Source of the DNA: Mesorhizobium kowhaii
GTDB lineage: Bacteria; Pseudomonadota; Alphaproteobacteria; Rhizobiales; Rhizobiaceae
Assembly: GCF_003253745.1 (NCBI RefSeq)
Contig: NZ_MZXV01000040.1
Span: 213,264 to 277,263 of the forward strand
Length of the DNA: 64,000 nt
Direction of reading: 5' to 3'
The notes under the pieces are model-generated. The model made no database searches. It was not told the origin of the DNA and worked only from the letters and a program-made list of their open reading frames with translations. Made by a program: the position numbers and the translations under genes. Within the stretch, counting starts at the first letter, position 1, and each line of letters opens with the position of its first letter. This document shows, one piece after another, positions 42,401 through 51,032 of the stretch.

Positions 42401-43936
42401 CTAGTCCATGTGGGCGGCGGCGGGTGCGCCACCGGCCGGCGCCTGTTTTGGCTTGCGCAGCAGGAAAACAAACGGAATGGAAATCAGGGTCATCACCATG
42501 AGTATTTTGAAGTCATTGACGTAAGAGATCATCATCGCCTGCAGATTGACCATACGATCAACCTCCGAAAGCGCCATTGGATCGCCGCTTGCGGCCGCCG
42601 GCGAGACCGCCCACAGATTGGGGTTGAACGGATTGATGAACGCCGAAAGCTCGGTGTGATTGACCTGCGTGTTGCGCACCATCAGAACCGTCACCACCGA
42701 CACGCCGATGGACGAGCCAAGATTGCGCACCAAGCTGAACAAGGCCGTGGCATCGGTGCGGAAGCGCACGTCAAGCGTGGCGAAGGCCACGGTCGACAGC
42801 GGCACGAACACCATTCCCATTCCCAGGCCCTGGATGACGCCGGAGCTGATGATCAGCCAGTTGTCCATCTGCGGCGTGAAGCTGGACATTGTGTAGAGTG
42901 ATTGCGCGGTCAGCAGAAAGCCGATGACGACGAGTATCCTGGCGTCGATCCTGCTCATGAGCCGCCCGACGACGAGCATCGAAATCATCGTGCCGACACC
43001 ACGTGGCCCAAGGACAACGCCAATGGTGATGGTCGGATAGCCGAAGATGGTCGACAGCATCGGCGGCAGCAGCGACATGCTCGCCAGGATGAGTACACCC
43101 ATGACGAAGATGAACGCCAGCCCGGTGACGAAATTGCGGTCGAGGAATATCTTGGGATCGATGAAGGGATGTTCGGCCGTCACGGTGTGGATGATGAACA
43201 CCCAGAAGCCGGTCAGCGAAAGACCAAGCTCGATCCAGATCTCATTCGAGGAAAACCAGTCGACCTCGCCGCCCCGATCGAGCAGCAGCTGAAGCGCGCC
43301 GACGCCGAGCGATATCATGGCGAAGCCGAAGAAATCGAAACCGCGCACCCGCCGAGCAACAGCCGGCAAATAGGCGGCCATGCCGAGGAAGGCGACAATG
43401 CCGACCGGCAGGTTGATGAAGAACACCCAGCGCCAGTTGAAATTCTCGGTCAGCCAGCCACCGAGCGTCGGGCCCAGAATTGGCCCCAGCATGATGCCGG
43501 CGCCCCAGATGGCCATCGCCTGGCCATGGCGTTCCCTCGGGTTGATGTCGAGCAGGAAGGTCTGCGACAACGGCACAATCGCGGCGCCGAACACGCCTTG
43601 CATCAGCCGGAAGAACACTATGCTCTCCAGGCTCCAGGCGATGCCGCACAGCATCGAGAACACCGTGAAGCCGACCACCGCCGTCAGGAACAGTTCCTTG
43701 CGGCCGAAGCGGTCGGCCAGCCAGCCGGTGACCGGCGTCATGATGGCGGCGGCAACGATGTAGGAGGTCAGCACCCAGTTGATGTTGTCCGGGGAGGCGC
43801 CGAGATCGCCGGTCATGGTCGGCAGCGCGACGTTGGCGATCGTCGTGTCGAGCGCCTGCATGATCGTCGCCAGCATGAGCGCGACCGTGATCAGGCCACG
43901 ATGCGGCACTTCTTTGAACGGTTCGGGCGTGCTCAT
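42401..43936 (-). CDS. DHA2-family multidrug efflux MFS transporter (EmrB-like)
   Basis: A 511-residue inner-membrane transporter with about 14 helices. Motif A is GWLADRFGRKELFLTAV (residues about 65-81), motif C GPILGPTLGGWLTENFNWRWVFFINLPVG (about 155-183), and the DHA2 N-terminal block LDTTIANVALPTMTGDLGAS is present. It pairs with the HlyD-type adaptor encoded upstream, together exporting drugs across both membranes with an outer channel encoded elsewhere. It is separated from the adaptor gene by a 311-bp gap that may form a large RNA structure. Confidence 0.93.
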   Translation of the reverse strand: MSTPEPFKEVPHRGLITVALMLATIMQALDTTIANVALPTMTGDLGASPDNINWVLTSYIVAAAIMTPVTGWLADRFGRKELFLTAVVGFTVFSMLCGIAWSLESIVFFRLMQGVFGAAIVPLSQTFLLDINPRERHGQAMAIWGAGIMLGPILGPTLGGWLTENFNWRWVFFINLPVGIVAFLGMAAYLPAVARRVRGFDFFGFAMISLGVGALQLLLDRGGEVDWFSSNEIWIELGLSLTGFWVFIIHTVTAEHPFIDPKIFLDRNFVTGLAFIFVMGVLILASMSLLPPMLSTIFGYPTITIGVVLGPRGVGTMISMLVVGRLMSRIDARILVVIGFLLTAQSLYTMSSFTPQMDNWLIISSGVIQGLGMGMVFVPLSTVAFATLDVRFRTDATALFSLVRNLGSSIGVSVVTVLMVRNTQVNHTELSAFINPFNPNLWAVSPAAASGDPMALSEVDRMVNLQAMMISYVNDFKILMVMTLISIPFVFLLRKPKQAPAGGAPAAAHMD

Positions 43937-44247
43937 GATGCGGAACTTCCGGCAGGTAACAAAATCGTGTACGGTGGGTTTCCGGGCGGCAAGGCCTTCC
44001 GTTGAGAGACCCTCATCGCGGTGGGACGCGATTTATCGATGTGGGGGTTACATCGACCGAAAGTCTCGATTGAGCGGATGCCTGCCGCCCGGAAACATGA
44101 GGACCGACGGGTCCGTGTCGAAGATTTCAGATTCCGGCCGAGTCGCGACGCGGCTCCAACCAAACGCTGATCCTTCCCACTCCTTCCTTCAGACCAATCC
44201 TGCTACCGGCTTCCACCCGCTTGGTTCCCCACGGGCTTCCGCCGATT
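43937..44247. promoter_or_regulatory. Structured gap between the efflux adaptor and transporter genes
   Basis: An unusually long gap for an emrAB-type pair. GTTTCCGGGCGGCA (43978-43991) and its exact reverse complement (44083-44096) are separated by 91 bp. Between them lie ATCGCG/CGCGAT (about 44014-44031) and TCGATGT (44036-44042) with ACATCGA (44050-44056). Together these could fold into one branched RNA just upstream of the MFS start. Confidence 0.5.
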
Positions 44248-45429
44248 TTACTCCGCCGCCTCGCCCGCCGTGGCGTGGCCGAATATGGTGGGAAACCCGC
44301 GGGCAACGCCGGTGTCGACGGTAACGGTCGCGCTCATGCCGGTGCGCAACGCCATCTTGGCGTCGGCATCGGTCAGCTCCAGGCGCACCGGAATGCGTTG
44401 CGTGACCTTGACCCAGTTGCCGGTGGCATTCTGCGCCGGCAGCAGCGAGAACTCGGCTCCCGTGCCGGCACCTATCGCCTTGACCGTCGCCTCGAAGGTG
44501 CGCCCCGGATAGGTGTCGACCACGATCTCGGCCTTCTGGCCGGGCTTCATGTGGGTGAGCTGGGTTTCCTTGAAATTGGCTTCGATCCAGGTATCGCCGG
44601 TCTCGACCAGCGCAAACAGCGGCGTGCCTGAGCCGACATACTGACCGACCTTGAACGACGAGGCCTGGCTGACGACACCGTCGGCCGGCGCCTTGACCGT
44701 GCTCTGCGCCAGGTCGTAGGCCGCCTTGTCGCGCGCGGCGAGCGCGGCCATCACGGTCGGATGCTTGTCGGTCTCGATGTCGGGATTGCCACCAAGGGCT
44801 GCCTTGGCGCTGATGATGCCTTGCTCGGCAACGGCCAGCTGCTGCTTGGCCTTGTCGAGATCGTTCTTGGCCTGGTCGAGCGACGACTTGGCGTTGATGC
44901 CCTTCTGGGCAAGGTCGGCGGCGCGGTCGAACTGCGACTGGGCGAAGGCGACCTCACTGGCATCGGACTTTTGCTGAGCCATCGACTGGCCATAGGCCGC
45001 GCGCAGCTGCTCGACATTGAGACGAGCGCCCGCCACCGCCGCGTCGGCCTGAGCCAGTGCGATCCGGTAGGGCTCAGGGTCGATGGCAAACAGCACATCA
45101 CCTTGCTTGACCAGCTGGTTGTCGGCAATGTCGACCTGAACGATGCGGCCCGCCGTGTCGGAAGCGATCGACACCTTGGCCTGCTGCAGATTGGCGTTTT
45201 CCGTTTCCTGGTAGCGGCCGCCGGTGACCCAGACGTAACCGCCGCCGATAGCCAGCGCCGCAGGCAGCGCAACCATCAGCAGAGAGCGGCCCAGCCGGCG
45301 CTTTTTCTTCATCGGCGCCGGGGCCGGCTGTACCGGAGGAGCAACCGCCACCGGGGCCGTGGCCGGCTGCGCCGCCGCGTCCATTTCCAGCTCGGTCACC
45401 TTCTCGTCTATCTTGGCTACCGCGTTCAT
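44248..45429 (-). CDS. HlyD/EmrA-type efflux adaptor (membrane-fusion protein)
   Basis: A 393-residue periplasmic adaptor. A Pro/Ala-rich cytoplasmic stretch leads to one transmembrane helix (SLLMVALPAALAIGGGYVWV, about residues 49-68), then the lipoyl half-motif (SIASDTAGRIVQVDIADNQLVKQGDVLFAIDPEPY), a coiled-coil hairpin (about 120-220, AQSQFDRAADLAQKGINAKSSLDQAKNDLDKAKQQL), and the second half-motif VKAPADGVVSQAS. It bridges the MFS pump to an outer-membrane channel. The ATG overlaps the marR stop by 4 nt, so the repressor and pump are one operon. Confidence 0.93.
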   Translation of the reverse strand: MNAVAKIDEKVTELEMDAAAQPATAPVAVAPPVQPAPAPMKKKRRLGRSLLMVALPAALAIGGGYVWVTGGRYQETENANLQQAKVSIASDTAGRIVQVDIADNQLVKQGDVLFAIDPEPYRIALAQADAAVAGARLNVEQLRAAYGQSMAQQKSDASEVAFAQSQFDRAADLAQKGINAKSSLDQAKNDLDKAKQQLAVAEQGIISAKAALGGNPDIETDKHPTVMAALAARDKAAYDLAQSTVKAPADGVVSQASSFKVGQYVGSGTPLFALVETGDTWIEANFKETQLTHMKPGQKAEIVVDTYPGRTFEATVKAIGAGTGAEFSLLPAQNATGNWVKVTQRIPVRLELTDADAKMALRTGMSATVTVDTGVARGFPTIFGHATAGEAAE

Positions 45430-45914
45430 GCTGCTGCGCCCTCTGTATTCTTCACTTTTTCTATGGACGGCGTCTCGTCGTCAGTCAGGTTGCGGACCAT
45501 CGCCTCAAGCCCCTCGATAAGGACGCGACGGGCTTCCGGCTTCACGCCGACCAGCGATTCCTCATAAACCTCTCCGGCAATGCTCTTGATCACGGCGTAG
45601 GCGTCACTCGCCTTGGGCGTCAGGAAGATCATGCGGACGCGGCGATCGGCGGCGTCGGAGCGACGCTCGATCCAGCCCCCCTCCTCCATGCGGTCGACCA
45701 AGCGCGAAACGCTGATCGGCTCGATTTCGAGAAGTTCGGCCAGCCGCGCCTGCGCGACACCGTCTTCCTTGGCAACGCGGACCAGAAGCCGCCATTGCGC
45801 CGAAGAAAGCCCCAAGCCACTGGCTCTCGCCTCGAAGCGCTTGCGCATCAGGCGCTGCACGTCGTGGATCAGGAAGCCCAATCTGTCTATGCCATCAGAA
45901 ACCATGAGCGGCAT
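45426..45914 (-). CDS. MarR-family transcriptional repressor of the efflux operon
   Basis: A 162-residue winged-helix protein. The recognition region is VAQARLAELLEIEPISVSRLVDRMEEGGWIERRSDAADRRVRMIFLTPKA (about 53-102), with the DRR wing typical of MarR. It probably represses its own operon and is released by a drug or phenolic ligand. A 20-bp palindrome begins 3 bp upstream of the ATG at 45914; a second ATG lies at 45905. There is no good ribosome site, so the transcript may be leaderless or nearly so. Confidence 0.92.
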   Translation of the reverse strand: MPLMVSDGIDRLGFLIHDVQRLMRKRFEARASGLGLSSAQWRLLVRVAKEDGVAQARLAELLEIEPISVSRLVDRMEEGGWIERRSDAADRRVRMIFLTPKASDAYAVIKSIAGEVYEESLVGVKPEARRVLIEGLEAMVRNLTDDETPSIEKVKNTEGAAA

Positions 45915-45916
45915 AT

Positions 45917-45936
45917 ATAATAAGCGTGCTTATTAT
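45917..45936. promoter_or_regulatory. Palindromic operator upstream of marR
   Basis: ATAATAAGC (45917-45925) and GCTTATTAT (45928-45936) form a perfect 9-bp inverted repeat with a 2-bp spacer. The size and AT-rich arms fit a MarR dimer site. Being 3 bp from the start codon, binding would block transcription of the whole marR-adaptor-pump operon. Confidence 0.75.
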
Positions 45937-46168
45937 TCAAGATGCTGCGTTGCACCAGAAGCCGGCAAATGTGCATGACAGTCGTGCTTCGCAATCATGG
46001 TTAGCGAGTGGTGAACGTCTGGCCGGTGGCCATGGCAGTCGGCATGACCCTTCCACCGTATCGGGGTGTGCGCACTGGGAGGCGCAGCTTCGACCGCAGC
46101 GGTCTATACTCTGGTCGCGTGTGACATATTGATGTACAGCCGCTGGTCAGGATCGGGGGATCAACGAA

Positions 46169-46777
46169 ATGCCGACGCTTTACGCTCTCAAGCCGGCTTT
46201 CCAGGGAAGGTTGCGGCCTCTGGTCAATCGGCTGGCGGCAATCGGCGTCACCGCAAACAGCATAACCATCCTGGCGGCCCTGATGTCGATCGCGGCCGGA
46301 ACGGCCATCGCGATCCTGCATGAATGGCGCTCGCTGCTGCTGCTCGTTCCCGTCGTGATGTTCGTGCGCATGGCGCTGAATGCCGTGGATGGCATGCTGG
46401 CGCGGGAACACGGGCAGGCCTCGACGCTCGGCATGTATCTGAACGAGATTTGCGACGTCGTTTCGGACCTTGCGCTGATCCTGCCGTTCGCCGCCTTTCC
46501 AGAGTTCAGCCCATGGGGCGTCATCGCCTTCGCCCTGACCGCCGTGCTGACAGAATTCGCCGGCGTGCTCGGCATCGCCGCCGGGATCGGGCGAAACTAT
46601 GCCGGGCCGTTCGGCAAGAGCGACAGGGCGCTGGCGCTGGGCGTGGTCGCCGTGCTGTGCGCCGCCGGGCTCTGGCCGGCTTCCATCGCGCCGCTTGTGT
46701 TTCCAGCCATGGCAACGCTTTCGCTGTTGACCGCCATAAACCGGATACGCGCCGGCCTTATTGGCAACGCCAGCTAA
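46169..46777 (+). CDS. CDP-alcohol phosphatidyltransferase family membrane enzyme
   Basis: A 202-residue enzyme with about six helices. The CDP-alcohol signature is at residues about 72-96: DGMLAREHGQASTLGMYLNEICDVVSD. The pattern DGxxARx8GxxxDxxxD is met except that the third Asp is Asn (GMYLNEICD). The family moves a phospho-alcohol from a CDP-lipid or CDP-alcohol onto an acceptor in the membrane. First gene of a six-gene operon that also contains CdsA- and PlsC-like enzymes, which would supply CDP-diacylglycerol. The Asn may alter or abolish activity, or mark a subfamily. The head-group is unknown. Confidence 0.85.
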   Translation: MPTLYALKPAFQGRLRPLVNRLAAIGVTANSITILAALMSIAAGTAIAILHEWRSLLLLVPVVMFVRMALNAVDGMLAREHGQASTLGMYLNEICDVVSDLALILPFAAFPEFSPWGVIAFALTAVLTEFAGVLGIAAGIGRNYAGPFGKSDRALALGVVAVLCAAGLWPASIAPLVFPAMATLSLLTAINRIRAGLIGNAS

Positions 46778-46814
46778 GCATCGAGGCTTCGCCATGTCGC
46801 CAGAGGGAAAGACC

Positions 46815-48602
46815 ATGATGCACGAACCAATCGCCGCCGCGGCTGCGGAAAACCTTGAGCGGCAAGCGCAAGAGCGTGTCTTCCGCAGCCATGACGGGAC
46901 GGAGATTTTCTACCGCTTCTGGCCGGCAGCTTCCGCCAATGCCAAGGGTGCGGTGGTGCTCTTCCACCGCGGCCACGAGCATGGCGGTCGCATGGCCCAT
47001 CTCGTCGACGAATTGCAGATGCCGGATCACGCCTTCTATGCCTGGGATGCCCGCGGCAATGGTCGCTCGTCCGGCGAGCGCGGCTATGCTCCTTCCTTCT
47101 CGGCCCTGGTGCGCGACATCGACTGCTTCATGCGCGAGATCGCCGCCAGGGATGGCTTTGCCACGCAGGATGTTGCGCTGATCGCGCAATCCTTCGGCGC
47201 CGTGCTCGCCGCCGCCTGGGTGCACGACTATGCGCCGAAGCTGCGTGCCATGGTGCTGGCCTCACCAGCCTTTTCGGTCAAGCTCTACGTGCCTTTCGCC
47301 AAGGAAGGCATCGCGTTCTGGCAGAAGATCAAAGGCCGCTTCTTCGTCAATTCCTACGTGAAGGCGAAATTCCTGACCCACGATCCCGTGCGCATCGCCT
47401 CCTTCGAGAGCGATCCGCTGATCACGCGGCCGATCGCCTCCAACATCCTGGTCGAACTCTATCAGCACGCGGCCCGCATCGTTGCCGACGCCCGCGCCAT
47501 CACCGTGCCGACGCAGCTTCTGCTTTCGGGGAGCGACTGGGTGGTGCGCCACGGCCCGCAACACGAATTCTTCGTCAATCTCGGCAGTCGTACCAAGGAA
47601 CGCCATGTGCTGCCGGGTTTCTTCCATGACACGCTGGGCGAGCGCGACCGGGCGCAGGCCCTCGACCTGATCCGGCCGTTCCTGGCAAAACAGTTCGCCG
47701 CGCCGGATGCGCCGGTCGACCTGAAGCAGGCGGATATCGCCGGCTACACGCGCGACGAGGCCGACAGGCTTGCCTCGCCGCTCGATCTTTTGTCGCCCAA
47801 GGGCCTCTATTGGGCTTTCAGCCGTGCCTCCATCCGCATGGGCGCCTGGTTCTCGTCGGGTATGAAGGCGGGCATCACCACCGGCTTCGATTCCGGCTCG
47901 ACGCTGGATTACGTCTACGAGAACGACGCGCGGGGTCTTACACAGCTTGGCCGCGCCGTCGACCGCATCTTCCTGGAAGCCATTGGCTGGCGCGGCATCC
48001 GCCAGCGCAAGCTGCATCTCGAAGAACTGATCGGCTCTTGCCTGGCGACGCTCAAGGCCGCCGGCCGGCCGGCGCACATTCTCGACATCGCCGCCGGCCA
48101 TGGCCGCTATGTTCTCGATGCCATCGTGAAGAGCCCCGACCAGCCGGCGAGCGTGCGCCTGCAGGATTATTCCGACCTAAATGTCCAGCTCGGCCGCAAG
48201 CTGATCGCCGAGCGGCAATTGCCGGCCAGCGTCTCGTTCCAGCGCGCAGACGCGTTTGATGCCGACATGTTCGCCTCGATCGATCCGGCGCCCGATCTCG
48301 CCATCGTTTCCGGCCTCTACGAGCTGTTCTCCGACAATGCGATGATCGCCCGCTCGCTCGGTGGGCTTGCGCACGCCATGCAACCGGGCAGCCTGTTGCT
48401 CTACACCAACCAGCCCTGGCATCCACAGCTCGAGATGATCGCCCGCAGCCTGACCTCGCATCGCGGCGGCCAGGCCTGGGTGATGCGCCGGCGCACGCAA
48501 GGCGAGATGGACCAGCTCGTCGAAGCCGCCGGTTTCGACAAGCTCGACCAGCGCATCGACCAATGGGGCATCTTCACCGTCTCGGTCGCACGGCGCCGCT
48601 GA
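46815..48602 (+). CDS. Fusion of an alpha/beta hydrolase and a class-I SAM methyltransferase
   Basis: A 595-residue two-domain protein. Residues about 25-300 are a monoglyceride-lipase-type hydrolase: DARGNGRSSGERG (about 77), nucleophile elbow LIAQSFGAV (Ser near 125; Ala replaces the usual first Gly), Asp in LLSGSDWVV (about 237) and His in GFFHDTLGER (about 270). Residues about 410-590 are a methyltransferase with SAM loop ILDIAAGHGRYVLDAI, RLQDYSDLN and ADAFDADMF. The start at 46815 has AGAGGGAAAG just before it; 46794 and 46761 are less likely. Second gene of the lipid operon. It probably acts on a lipid or lipid head-group; which domain acts first is unknown. Confidence 0.85.
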   Translation: MMHEPIAAAAAENLERQAQERVFRSHDGTEIFYRFWPAASANAKGAVVLFHRGHEHGGRMAHLVDELQMPDHAFYAWDARGNGRSSGERGYAPSFSALVRDIDCFMREIAARDGFATQDVALIAQSFGAVLAAAWVHDYAPKLRAMVLASPAFSVKLYVPFAKEGIAFWQKIKGRFFVNSYVKAKFLTHDPVRIASFESDPLITRPIASNILVELYQHAARIVADARAITVPTQLLLSGSDWVVRHGPQHEFFVNLGSRTKERHVLPGFFHDTLGERDRAQALDLIRPFLAKQFAAPDAPVDLKQADIAGYTRDEADRLASPLDLLSPKGLYWAFSRASIRMGAWFSSGMKAGITTGFDSGSTLDYVYENDARGLTQLGRAVDRIFLEAIGWRGIRQRKLHLEELIGSCLATLKAAGRPAHILDIAAGHGRYVLDAIVKSPDQPASVRLQDYSDLNVQLGRKLIAERQLPASVSFQRADAFDADMFASIDPAPDLAIVSGLYELFSDNAMIARSLGGLAHAMQPGSLLLYTNQPWHPQLEMIARSLTSHRGGQAWVMRRRTQGEMDQLVEAAGFDKLDQRIDQWGIFTVSVARRR

Positions 48603-48607
48603 ACAGG

Positions 48608-49933
48608 ATGGTGTCATCGCTTGCATCCACGGTGCGTGCCGAACCTTATGGCCGGGTGGTCGTCAGGGCAGCGCTTTGGCTGGCCTTCCTGGCGCCGTTC
48701 TTCTACCTCTCCTACGGCTTCGCCAACTGGCTGGCGTCGCGGCGCGACGACGTCGGCAGCATCGTGTTCTCCTGGGAGCACAGCATCCCCTTCCTCGCCT
48801 GGACCATCGTGCCTTACTGGTCGATCAACCTGTTTTATGGACTGTCGCTGCTGCTCAACGACAGCAGGCAAGGGGTCGACCGCCTAGCAGGGCGTTATCT
48901 CACTGCGCAGATCGTCGCCGTTGCCTGTTTTATCCTGTTCCCGCTGACCGCGACTTTCGTGCGGCCTGCAACGACGGGCCTGCCGGGTTTCCTGTTTGCC
49001 GTACTTGGCGGTTTCGACAAGCCGTTCAACCAGGCGCCCTCGCTGCACATCGCCCTTTTGGTGATCATCTGGGACCACTGGCGCCACCGGCTCGGCGGCA
49101 TTCTCCTGCCGCTCTGGCATGGCTGGTGCTTCCTGATCGGCGCTTCGGTGCTGACGACATGGCAACATCATTTCATCGACATCCCGACCGGCGCGCTGCT
49201 CGGGTTTTTCGCCCTGTGGCTGTTTCCGCGCACCGGCGAGTTGCCGTTTTCAGGCGCCCGGCTGACCGGCGATGCCAAGGCGCGTCGGCTGGCGCTGTTC
49301 TATGCGCTGGGCGCTTTCCTTGCGCTGGCCGGTGCCGCGCTCGGCGCCTTCTTTTCCGGCGTCGCGCTCTTCCTGCTCTGGCCGGCGCTGGCGCTGGCCA
49401 TCGTTGCCTTCGCCTATGCCGGGGCCGGCGCAAAGGTGTTCCAGAAGACTGCGGAAGGCTATGTGTCCCTGGCAAGCCGGGTCCTGCTTTGGCCCTACCG
49501 GCTCGGCGCTGGCGTGAATGTCGCGATATGGACGCGCAAGCTTCCGCCGCTCGTAGCCGTCAGTGATGGCGTCTTTCTCGGCCGCTTTCCAACGGCAAGC
49601 GAAGCCAGCGGCTTCGGCACCGTGATCGACCTCGCCGCCGAACTTGAAAAACCGGCAGGAGCGGATTGCCGCTGGATCAGCTTTCCGATGATCGATCTGT
49701 TGCCGCCGCCAGTGACGATGCAGCAGCAGGCAGCCAGCGCGCTGGAGAGCGTGCGCCGCGACGGTACCGTGCTGGTCTGCTGCGCGCTCGGTTTTCAGCG
49801 CAGCGCAGGCGTTGTCGCCGAATGGCTGGTGGCGACCGGCAGGGCCAGGACGCCAGCGGTTGCCCGCGAGATGCTGATGGCCACCGGCCGGCCGGTTCAT
49901 CTTGCCGAGGCCACGGAGCGGGTGGCGTCATGA
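48608..49933 (+). CDS. Fusion of a PAP2 phosphatase and a dual-specificity (Cys-based) phosphatase
   Basis: A 441-residue membrane protein. The N-terminal ~220 residues are a PAP2-type lipid phosphatase with its motifs APSLHIA (about 143) and HHFIDIPTG (about 186), among six helices. Two more helices (to about 290) lead to a cytoplasmic dual-specificity phosphatase with the loop VCCALGFQRSAG, matching CX5R (about 392-398). PAP2 enzymes act on phosphatidic acid or lipid pyrophosphates; Cys-based relatives such as PTPMT1 act on phosphatidylglycerophosphate. Having both in one chain suggests two dephosphorylation steps on opposite sides of the membrane. It starts 5 nt after the hydrolase-methyltransferase and overlaps the next gene by 4 nt. 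Confidence 0.85.
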   Translation: MVSSLASTVRAEPYGRVVVRAALWLAFLAPFFYLSYGFANWLASRRDDVGSIVFSWEHSIPFLAWTIVPYWSINLFYGLSLLLNDSRQGVDRLAGRYLTAQIVAVACFILFPLTATFVRPATTGLPGFLFAVLGGFDKPFNQAPSLHIALLVIIWDHWRHRLGGILLPLWHGWCFLIGASVLTTWQHHFIDIPTGALLGFFALWLFPRTGELPFSGARLTGDAKARRLALFYALGAFLALAGAALGAFFSGVALFLLWPALALAIVAFAYAGAGAKVFQKTAEGYVSLASRVLLWPYRLGAGVNVAIWTRKLPPLVAVSDGVFLGRFPTASEASGFGTVIDLAAELEKPAGADCRWISFPMIDLLPPPVTMQQQAASALESVRRDGTVLVCCALGFQRSAGVVAEWLVATGRARTPAVAREMLMATGRPVHLAEATERVAS

Positions 49934-50373
49934 CGGGCAATGCCTACCGGGAACGCGCCGATCGCTTCGCCCGTATGCTGATGCAGCAGGCAGCATGGCC
50001 GGCTGCGGTTGTGGTGGCCGCCAATAGTCTTGCGCCCCTGGCGGCTTCGGCGCGCGGCGCCTTCGAGACCTTGCCTGCGGCCATTGCGCTGTCGGTCTCA
50101 GCCGCGAGCGCCGTTGCCGTGCTGGCGCTGTCGGCGCTTCTGGTGTTCGACGCGCTGTTGTTCCGGCTAATGGCCAGCCACAATGACGAGGCTTCCGGTG
50201 GTGCCGCGGTGGATGGCATATTGGCACGCATGCGCCTGAAACCCTCCCCGTCCACGACACGCCCGCTCGACGACCGCATGGCCGGGACGCGCCGCTTGCT
50301 GTTCAAGCAGCGCGCGGCCCTGGCCCTGTTTGCCGCAGCGCTTCTGACGGCGGGGTTTTGGGCGCCGCGATGA
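49930..50373 (+). CDS. Small membrane protein of the lipid operon, function unknown
   Basis: A 147-residue protein with three likely hydrophobic helices: AAWPAAVVVAANSLAPLAASA, LPAAIALSVSAASAVAVLALSALLVFDALLF, and ALALFAAALLTAGFWA at the C-terminus. The loop between (HNDEASGGAAVDGILARMRLKPSPSTTRPLDDRMAGTRRLLFKQ) is polar and basic. I recognise no domain. Its ATG overlaps the upstream stop (ATGA), and its own stop overlaps the next ATG, so it is tightly coupled and probably a subunit or scaffold of the lipid system. Confidence 0.7.
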   Translation: MTGNAYRERADRFARMLMQQAAWPAAVVVAANSLAPLAASARGAFETLPAAIALSVSAASAVAVLALSALLVFDALLFRLMASHNDEASGGAAVDGILARMRLKPSPSTTRPLDDRMAGTRRLLFKQRAALALFAAALLTAGFWAPR

Positions 50374-51032
50374 ACAAGCTTTCGCTCAAGACCTTCACCT
50401 TGCTGCAGACGGTAACCTCCGTCGGTCTCTCGGCGCTGGCCTGGGTGGTGACCGGGGTGCGTCCGATCTGGAATGGCAGCCTGCCGTCCGACCGGCAGCG
50501 CATCTATTTCGCCAATCACACCAGCCATGGCGACTTCATCCTGCTGTCGGCCTGCCTGAGCGAAAAGGAGCGCGCGATCACCCACGCGGTCGCCGCCGGC
50601 GAGTACTGGGGAAAGTCGCGGCTGCGCCGCTTCATCGCCGAGGACATGCTGTCGTCGGTGCTGATCAACCGGCAATGGACGAAACCTGAAGAAAACCCGA
50701 TCGAGATCATGCTGTCGGTTCTCGACCAGGGCCATTCGCTGATCCTGTTTCCCGAGGGCACCCGCAACATGACCGAGGAGCCGCTGCTGCCCTTCCGCTC
50801 CGGGCTCTACAACCTGTCGATGGCGCGGCCGGAGGTCGAGCTGATCCCGTGCTGGATCGAGAACATGTCGCGCGTGCTGCCCAAGGGCCAATTCCTGCCG
50901 GTGCCGCTGCTGTGCCGCGTCGTCTTCGGCGCGCCGGTGGCGGTGGCTCCGGGCGAAGAACGCCGCGCCTTTCTCGAGCGCGCCCACGCCACGCTTCTGG
51001 CGCTCAACCCGCGCCCCGAGCGAGACGATTGA
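50370..51032 (+). CDS. Lysophospholipid acyltransferase (PlsC-like)
   Basis: A 220-residue acyltransferase. Catalytic HX4D is NHTSHGD (about residues 49-55), the acceptor motif is FPEGTRN (about 127), and ELIPCWIENMSRVLPKG corresponds to the fourth PlsC motif. PlsC-type enzymes acylate lysophosphatidic acid to phosphatidic acid. This is likely a second, specialised copy, since the housekeeping plsC is usually elsewhere. Next in the operon is a CdsA-like enzyme, which would use the product. Coupled by 4-nt overlap to its upstream gene and by 1 nt to the next. Confidence 0.9.
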   Translation: MNKLSLKTFTLLQTVTSVGLSALAWVVTGVRPIWNGSLPSDRQRIYFANHTSHGDFILLSACLSEKERAITHAVAAGEYWGKSRLRRFIAEDMLSSVLINRQWTKPEENPIEIMLSVLDQGHSLILFPEGTRNMTEEPLLPFRSGLYNLSMARPEVELIPCWIENMSRVLPKGQFLPVPLLCRVVFGAPVAVAPGEERRAFLERAHATLLALNPRPERDD

